From the NCBI GenBank assembly GCA_050309775.1, contig JBNRMV010000010.1:124001-188000 (forward strand): a stretch of 64,000 nucleotides of DNA, in the 5' to 3' direction. A model generated the notes under the pieces. It searched no databases. It was not told the origin of the DNA and saw nothing but the letters and a program-made list of their open reading frames with translations. Shown piece by piece: positions 60,121-64,000 of this stretch (the first letter of the stretch is position 1; every line of letters begins with the position of its first letter). Position numbers and translations under genes: made by a program. The DNA is from DTU072 sp050309775 (GTDB lineage: Bacteria > Bacillota > Clostridia > Christensenellales > DTU072).

Positions 60121-61023
60121 CTATTGCAAATGCTCCTTAAAGAACTGAGTCATTTCTTTGTTGGTAATTATCGATTCCTCATAATAAGGGAAAGTCACCT
60201 GATAGACATGTAACAGCTTATTCTTTGTCTTTTTGTCCCAAAAACGCAGTTTGTAAGGCTGATTGTGGCTTTCGAGGAATTTTGCCATCTTTTTTGTTTG
60301 ATTGCGTATGAAATCCCTTGCCGAACTTGCCAAGAAAACCGGCGGTAAAACACCGTTATATACTTCCGAAAACTGGAGATAGGGATACCATTCTGACATT
60401 TTGTATTCTTTGCCCAAAAAGTATTCGCCAAAGGCTTTCGAAACGGGATTGCGCAGGTTGAGCAATGAATTAAAGTTGAAGGCGCCGCAGATTAGTCCGC
60501 CTGCTCTGAATTTAATGTCTGTTTTGAGCTGCCATTTTTCCGCCAGTTCGGGATTGCCGTCAAGCGCCAGCGTCAGGCTTGCCAGATGTCCGCCGGCAGA
60601 GTCGCCGACAATAAACACATTGTTGGTATCTGCGAAGTAATCGTCCTTGCGCCTTTCAAGCCAGTTCAATGCGCCGTATATGTCCTGAAGTTGAGCGGGG
60701 AAGCGCGCCTCTTGAATAAGGCGGTAGTTTATGTTCAGCACGGTGAAGCCTTCCTGCGACAAACACATTCCAAGGCGCTTGTTCAACTCCTTTGTGCCGT
60801 ATGTCCAGCCGCCGCCGTGTACAACTACAATTACGGGGAGAGGGGAGTCGGCATTTTCGGGAGTGTAGACATCAAGCAGATGCGCCGGATTGCCGTCATT
60901 TATGTACTGAATATCGCTTGTTACGGCTATGCCTTCGGGAAAGTGTTGGGTTGACATTCTTGCCAAATCCTGTTTCTCAACATTGTTCCAAAACCATCGA
61001 ATCAATTTGTTTCCTATTGTCAT
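60121..61023 (-). CDS. Alpha/beta hydrolase (carboxylesterase type)
   Basis: A 300-residue esterase of the BD-FAE/lipase type. The HGGGW oxyanion loop sits near residue 82, the nucleophile is Ser in GDSAGG, and the Asp/His region is toward the C-terminus (LLHVYQVTFPYY). The start at 61023 is chosen because GGAGGT lies just upstream, overlapping the end of the preceding cdf gene; a longer in-frame start would lack a ribosome site. No signal peptide, so cytoplasmic. It might deacetylate glycan fragments, in keeping with the glycosidases, but this is inference. Confidence 0.85.
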   Translation of the reverse strand: MTIGNKLIRWFWNNVEKQDLARMSTQHFPEGIAVTSDIQYINDGNPAHLLDVYTPENADSPLPVIVVVHGGGWTYGTKELNKRLGMCLSQEGFTVLNINYRLIQEARFPAQLQDIYGALNWLERRKDDYFADTNNVFIVGDSAGGHLASLTLALDGNPELAEKWQLKTDIKFRAGGLICGAFNFNSLLNLRNPVSKAFGEYFLGKEYKMSEWYPYLQFSEVYNGVLPPVFLASSARDFIRNQTKKMAKFLESHNQPYKLRFWDKKTKNKLLHVYQVTFPYYEESIITNKEMTQFFKEHLQ

Positions 61024-61040
61024 TTGTCTTTTACCTCCGT

Positions 61041-62129
61041 TCATTGATAGTCTATCACACAGTCCAAACAAAAGTCATCAAAATCCAACTTTTTTAATTC
61101 CTCAATGACATAATTTTCATCGATATCCGCGCCGTACGGTATGACTACATCTATGGAAATGATACGCATGACGGTGTCAACTCTGAAATCGTGAAAAGTT
61201 AGCGCAGGGTTTAGTTCCTGCAATTTTTTTCTGACCTGATGTTTGTAGCCTCTGCTGAGTTTGTCATCCATGTCAACAGGGTCAATATGTACCACCAAAT
61301 CAACGCCCAGTTCTGCAAGCGTCTTTTTTTCTATTTCGTCAATTATTCTGTGCGCGTCGTTCAAGCTCATAGTAGATGGAACTTCGGCATGTACGCTGGC
61401 TATCGAGCGGCCCGGTCCATAGTCGTGGAGCAAAAGGTCGTGCGCGCCGATTATGTTCGGCTGCTGCATTATGTAAGCCATAATTTTTGCGTTGAGGTGC
61501 TTGTCGCCCGAACCGCCAATAATCGTATGCATTGTGCTTTTTACCAGTTTTATGCCGTTTATAAAAATCAGAGCGGCGATGCCCAATGCAAATATTGCGT
61601 CCAGAGGCGCCGTAGTGTACTGCGCCACGCCAAAGGAAACCAGCGTAACCGAAGTAATAAGCGCGTCTTGAAAACTGTCAATCATCGACGCGCGAACGGT
61701 AGGGGATTTCAGCCCTCTGTTTGAGATGTAATAAAAAATGCCCATTCCAAGTTTTATTACGACAGTTGTGGCAATGACAATAAAAAACGGCCAAGAAAAA
61801 CTTACGGCAACCGGCGCCAGTATTCTTTTTACGGAGGAGATAATAAACTCAATGGCAATGACTATAATAATTATTGCGATGGCAAAACTGACGGCATACT
61901 CCAATCTGCCGTGCCCGAACGGGTGTTCCTTGTCGGCTTTCTTTCCGCCGGCAATGAAAGAGGCGGCGACAGCCGAAGCGCTCAGCACATCTCCAAGGTT
62001 GTTTATTGCGTCGGTCTGTATGGCAATGCTGCCGCTGACCGTGCCGATGACAATTTTTGTAACGGCAAGCAACAAGTTAATGAAAGCGCCTATGGCGCCT
62101 GTAATAAAGCCTTTTTTTGCTCTTGTCAT
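61041..62129 (-). CDS. Cation diffusion facilitator, Mn2+-type
   Basis: Exports divalent metal in exchange for protons. The 362-residue protein has six membrane helices and the C-terminal cytoplasmic metal-sensing domain (ending VIDYQ). Metal-site motifs are N43xxxD47 (INNLGD, helix 2) and D151xxxD155 (IDSFQDA, helix 5). This NxxxD/DxxxD pair marks the Mn2+ clade of CDF proteins; Zn/Fe types have DxxxD and HxxxD. AAGGAG precedes the ATG at 62129; an upstream start lacks a ribosome site. The alpha/beta hydrolase follows after 17 nt, probably in the same operon. Confidence 0.88.
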   Translation of the reverse strand: MTRAKKGFITGAIGAFINLLLAVTKIVIGTVSGSIAIQTDAINNLGDVLSASAVAASFIAGGKKADKEHPFGHGRLEYAVSFAIAIIIIVIAIEFIISSVKRILAPVAVSFSWPFFIVIATTVVIKLGMGIFYYISNRGLKSPTVRASMIDSFQDALITSVTLVSFGVAQYTTAPLDAIFALGIAALIFINGIKLVKSTMHTIIGGSGDKHLNAKIMAYIMQQPNIIGAHDLLLHDYGPGRSIASVHAEVPSTMSLNDAHRIIDEIEKKTLAELGVDLVVHIDPVDMDDKLSRGYKHQVRKKLQELNPALTFHDFRVDTVMRIISIDVVIPYGADIDENYVIEELKKLDFDDFCLDCVIDYQ

Positions 62130-62152
62130 ATTTCTCCTTTTTTCGTTATAAT
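62123..62152 (+). promoter_or_regulatory. Candidate promoter of the small lipoprotein gene
   Basis: TTGTCA (62123-62128), 18-bp spacer, TATAAT (62147-62152), 27 bp before the ATG; it overlaps the start region of the divergent cdf gene. Confidence 0.4.
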
Positions 62153-62179
62153 TCGACATTTTTCGTCATAGTTATTATT

Positions 62180-62785
62180 ATGCGAAAAATTTTAATAATA
62201 TTATTCCTTACTTGCTTTGCGTTTGTTGTGTACGGTTGCAAGCCTGCGCTGCCCTCAAAGCTTTTTTCGTATGTTGAATTGCTGGAAAAAGTCAAATTAA
62301 GAGGGGTTTCATCTGATTTTTTTGTTGAGGTTTGTTTGTTTACGCTGCATGACAAGGAACTTTGCCGTCTGACGCTCATTCCCTCAAGGCTGGGGTTAGA
62401 GGATATCTCCGTAGGCTTTTTGTACGGCAAAATACAGGGTAATTTTCACTATGACAGCCTTTCAAACACATATTTCGCAGAATACGAGTACGACAATACT
62501 CACACCAGCATTGCGCTGAAAACAAACGAATTGCAAACCATTCCGCTCATTTCGGTAGCCCAAACTCCGCATAAAGAGTTGTTGGCAAAAGCCTATTCGC
62601 ATTTTGAGCCGCGAATAAAGCAACACATAAAAAATGATAAATTTCTTCAGCGTATTCAAATAAAAATTCTTTCCGATATGAGCGCAAACGCTTTCTTTTA
62701 TGTAGGGTTCATTGGCAATGACGAATATTATGCCGCAGCATTCGATATCGATACTTTGGAAATCATTGCGGATTATTATAAATGA
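62180..62785 (+). CDS. Hypothetical lipoprotein
   Basis: Not recognised. The 201-residue protein starts MRKILIILFLTCFAFVVYGC: a lipoprotein signal with the lipidated Cys at 20. The mature part is alternating beta-like segments rich in aromatic and acidic residues (NFHYDSLSNTYFAEYEYDN, NDEYYAAAFDIDTLEII). No catalytic or repeat motif is evident. No clear Shine-Dalgarno precedes the ATG at 62180. It diverges from the cdf gene. Confidence 0.6.
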   Translation: MRKILIILFLTCFAFVVYGCKPALPSKLFSYVELLEKVKLRGVSSDFFVEVCLFTLHDKELCRLTLIPSRLGLEDISVGFLYGKIQGNFHYDSLSNTYFAEYEYDNTHTSIALKTNELQTIPLISVAQTPHKELLAKAYSHFEPRIKQHIKNDKFLQRIQIKILSDMSANAFFYVGFIGNDEYYAAAFDIDTLEIIADYYK

Positions 62786-62888
62786 TTATACCAAATTTAC
62801 TATTTTTTGGCAATATCACAGTTTTGCAAATCGCCTTATTCGCTTAGTGTCGCCCTTACACGCCCGTTCAAGTCCCAATTTTTCCGAT

Positions 62889-62924
62889 AAAAAGAAAGAG
62901 AGCCTGTTTGCTCTCTTTCTTTTT
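62889..62924. terminator. Terminator of tRNA-Leu(CAA)
   Basis: Perfect 15-bp inverted repeat AAAAAGAAAGAGAGC/GCTCTCTTTCTTTTT with a 6-nt loop, directly after the tRNA 3' end on the minus strand and usable in both directions. Confidence 0.85.
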
Positions 62925-62925
62925 C

Positions 62926-63011
62926 TGGTGCCGAAAGAGGGACTTGAACCCTCACGATGTTGCCATCAACGGATTTTGAGTCCGTCGCGTCTGCCATTCC
63001 ACCATTTCGGC
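62926..63011 (-). tRNA. tRNA-Leu(CAA)
   Basis: Class II tRNA on the minus strand: acceptor GCCGAAA/TTTCGGC, anticodon stem ACGGA/TCCGT with loop CTCAAAA (anticodon CAA, reads UUG), long variable arm and encoded CCA. Confidence 0.95.
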
Positions 63012-63017
63012 AAAATT

Positions 63018-63035
63018 GTGATAACATATTATCAC
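63018..63035. promoter_or_regulatory. Palindrome over the tRNA-Leu -10
   Basis: GTGATAA-CATA-TTATCAC, perfect 7-bp arms, covering the -10 (63026-63031) and start of the tRNA-Leu promoter. Confidence 0.4.
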
Positions 63036-63054
63036 AGTTGAGTGCGATTGGCAA
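63026..63054 (-). promoter_or_regulatory. Promoter of tRNA-Leu(CAA)
   Basis: On the minus strand TTGCCA (63054-63049), 17-bp spacer, TAATAT (63031-63026). Confidence 0.6.
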
Positions 63055-63163
63055 GCAGTTTTTGATATTGTGTGGGCAAAAATTTGTTTTCTTTGAAAAA
63101 ATTTTAAGGTCGCCTTAAGAATGTATATGGAAAAACATTTACTGTTATTTTCAATTTAATGTG

Positions 63164-63192
63164 TTGAAAATAACTTTCTTTTATATTATAAT
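63164..63192 (+). promoter_or_regulatory. Promoter of the surface protein at the right edge
   Basis: TTGAAA (63164-63169), 17-bp spacer, TATAAT (63187-63192), with AAAGGAG before the ATG. Confidence 0.7.
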
Positions 63193-63257
63193 AAACATAT
63201 ATATTTAGTATTGGGCGTTTCTATGCCCTTTTACTGAATCGCAAAGGAGACTCTGGT

Positions 63258-64000
63258 ATGAAAAGACGCGACGGAAGCATTCGGGTTATGGGTGGCTCGG
63301 GCTACAAAATTAGTATAGCGGTGATAGCCGTATTGGCTGCAGCGCTGATGGTTTTTATGCTCATAATTTTGCCGGCCATGGAAGCCGAAGCCGACACCCA
63401 AGGAACAATAATCAGTATAGAGTATCCACAAGGAGAGATAGGAGTAGGTGACAACCTAGACGATTTATTTGTAAAAGTGCATTACAGCAACGGCCGCAAG
63501 GTCGATGTGGCGTTCAGCGACATGATTTATGAGGGTCTTGACCGCTACAAGGAAGGCGAACAAAATGTTTCACTTACATACGGCGGCTTCCAACAAGTTA
63601 TTCCCATTACAGTACGCAGCGTAAACTGCATTTTGAGATATCATGCCAGCACAGGCGGCAGCATCGACGGCGAAACGACCCAGAGCGTAGCCATCGGACA
63701 GGACGGCAACAGAGTTATTGCCCGTCCCGAGGTCGGCTACATTTTTAAGAATTGGAGCGACGGCAACCCCAACGCAGAGCGCAAAGACACAAAAATTTCC
63801 GCTTCAAGAACACTTATAGCAAATTTTGAGAAAGCAAGATACACAGTAGTATTCAGATATCCTGACGGCACAGTGGCGCGCGAGGAGATTGTTACATACA
63901 ACGAAAGACCCACCCAAGTACCCGTTCCTTCCGACCCCAAGATGCAGGTATATGGCTATGTCTTTGACAGATGGTCTTTGCCTTTTGATAAGGTTACGCA
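63258..64000 (+). CDS. Ig-like/InlB-repeat surface protein (3' end outside window)
   Basis: 247 codons are visible with no stop before the right edge. The protein begins MKRRDGSIRVMGG and has a membrane or signal segment at about residues 17-42. Next comes a bacterial Ig-like domain (about 48-118; FVKVHYSNGRKVDV, GFQQVIPITV), then a divergent InlB B-repeat (about 122-192: GGSIDG, GYIFKNWSDG) and a second (about 195 onward: VVFRYPDG, YGYVFDRWS). AAAGGAG precedes the ATG at 63258. Such repeats sit in large secreted or wall-exposed adhesin-type proteins. The total size and any sortase signal cannot be judged here. Confidence 0.8.
   Translation, partial: MKRRDGSIRVMGGSGYKISIAVIAVLAAALMVFMLIILPAMEAEADTQGTIISIEYPQGEIGVGDNLDDLFVKVHYSNGRKVDVAFSDMIYEGLDRYKEGEQNVSLTYGGFQQVIPITVRSVNCILRYHASTGGSIDGETTQSVAIGQDGNRVIARPEVGYIFKNWSDGNPNAERKDTKISASRTLIANFEKARYTVVFRYPDGTVAREEIVTYNERPTQVPVPSDPKMQVYGYVFDRWSLPFDKVT

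Noticed and set aside
62712..63054. Open frames on both strands over tRNA-Leu(CAA)
   Set aside because: Both are translations of the tRNA and its terminator; no ribosome site or homology.

Overview
The window looks like chromosomal DNA of a Bacillota (Firmicutes) bacterium of the class Clostridia, probably an uncultured gut or rumen lineage. Supporting signs are a Clostridia-type glycoside hydrolase GH3 with a C-terminal extension, spoVG beside murC, a germination protease (gpr) beside rpsT, rpmE-DUF1385-prmC-prfA in a row, a DUF5685/J-domain pair, an E. hirae-order V-type ATPase operon, and a ferredoxin-dependent 2-oxoacid oxidoreductase. Promoters are mostly sigma-A-like (TTGACA-17-TATAAT) and Shine-Dalgarno sites are clear. 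I see no phage, IS element, CRISPR array or defence island. Assignment below class level is a guess.

Layout. 1-2.7 kb: a GH3 beta-glucosidase (5' end outside the window) translationally coupled to an RdgB-type NTP pyrophosphatase. 2.8-3.5 kb: seven tRNAs (Gly, Arg, His, Gln, Lys, Leu, Gly) from one strong promoter. 3.8-10.7 kb: GH2 beta-mannosidase, an O-antigen-ligase-like polymerase, tRNA-Pro, two membrane proteins and a GNAT acetyltransferase. 10.8-16.8 kb: purF, a PaaI-type thioesterase, a D-2-hydroxyacid dehydrogenase, a Ppx/GppA phosphatase, maf and a truncated MreB-like gene. 17-26.2 kb: a large lipoprotein, an acyltransferase-fold protein under a palindromic operator, luxS, a GPH-family sugar symporter with an LRR lipoprotein, a zinc-less MDR dehydrogenase and murC.

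26.2-35 kb: spoVG, rpmE, a DUF1385-PrmC fusion, prfA, a small P-loop protein, thrC, trpS and a DUF5685/J-domain/membrane-protein trio. 35.1-44.7 kb: rpiB, upp and a nine-gene V-ATPase operon (ntpFIKECGABD order) whose rotor subunit keeps the Na+ ligands known from Enterococcus hirae. 44.7-49.2 kb: an ABC exporter pair and the vorDBAC oxidoreductase. 49.3-64 kb: an RpoA-CTD-like/WG-repeat protein, a YjzC-like peptide, rpsT/gpr, murI, an EF-G-like GTPase, a C1q/BclA-like protein, an LCAT-like hydrolase, an uncharacterised two-part protein, an SSS symporter with an ECF S-component, an alpha/beta hydrolase with a Mn-type CDF exporter, a small lipoprotein, tRNA-Leu, and the start of an Ig/InlB-repeat surface protein that runs off the right edge.

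Together the genes suggest an anaerobic, glycan-fermenting, possibly spore-forming cell: glycosidases and cation-coupled sugar uptake feed it, amino-acid-derived 2-oxoacids are oxidised with ferredoxin, and a Na+-type V-ATPase links ATP to a sodium gradient that the GPH and SSS symporters could use. The most interesting observations are the eroded maf-mreB locus, the V-ATPase sitting where F-ATPase usually sits, an EF-G paralogue with a lost guanine-specificity motif, the RpoA-CTD-like/WG fusion and the cysteine-tailed J-domain module. None is a clearly new system on sequence reading alone.
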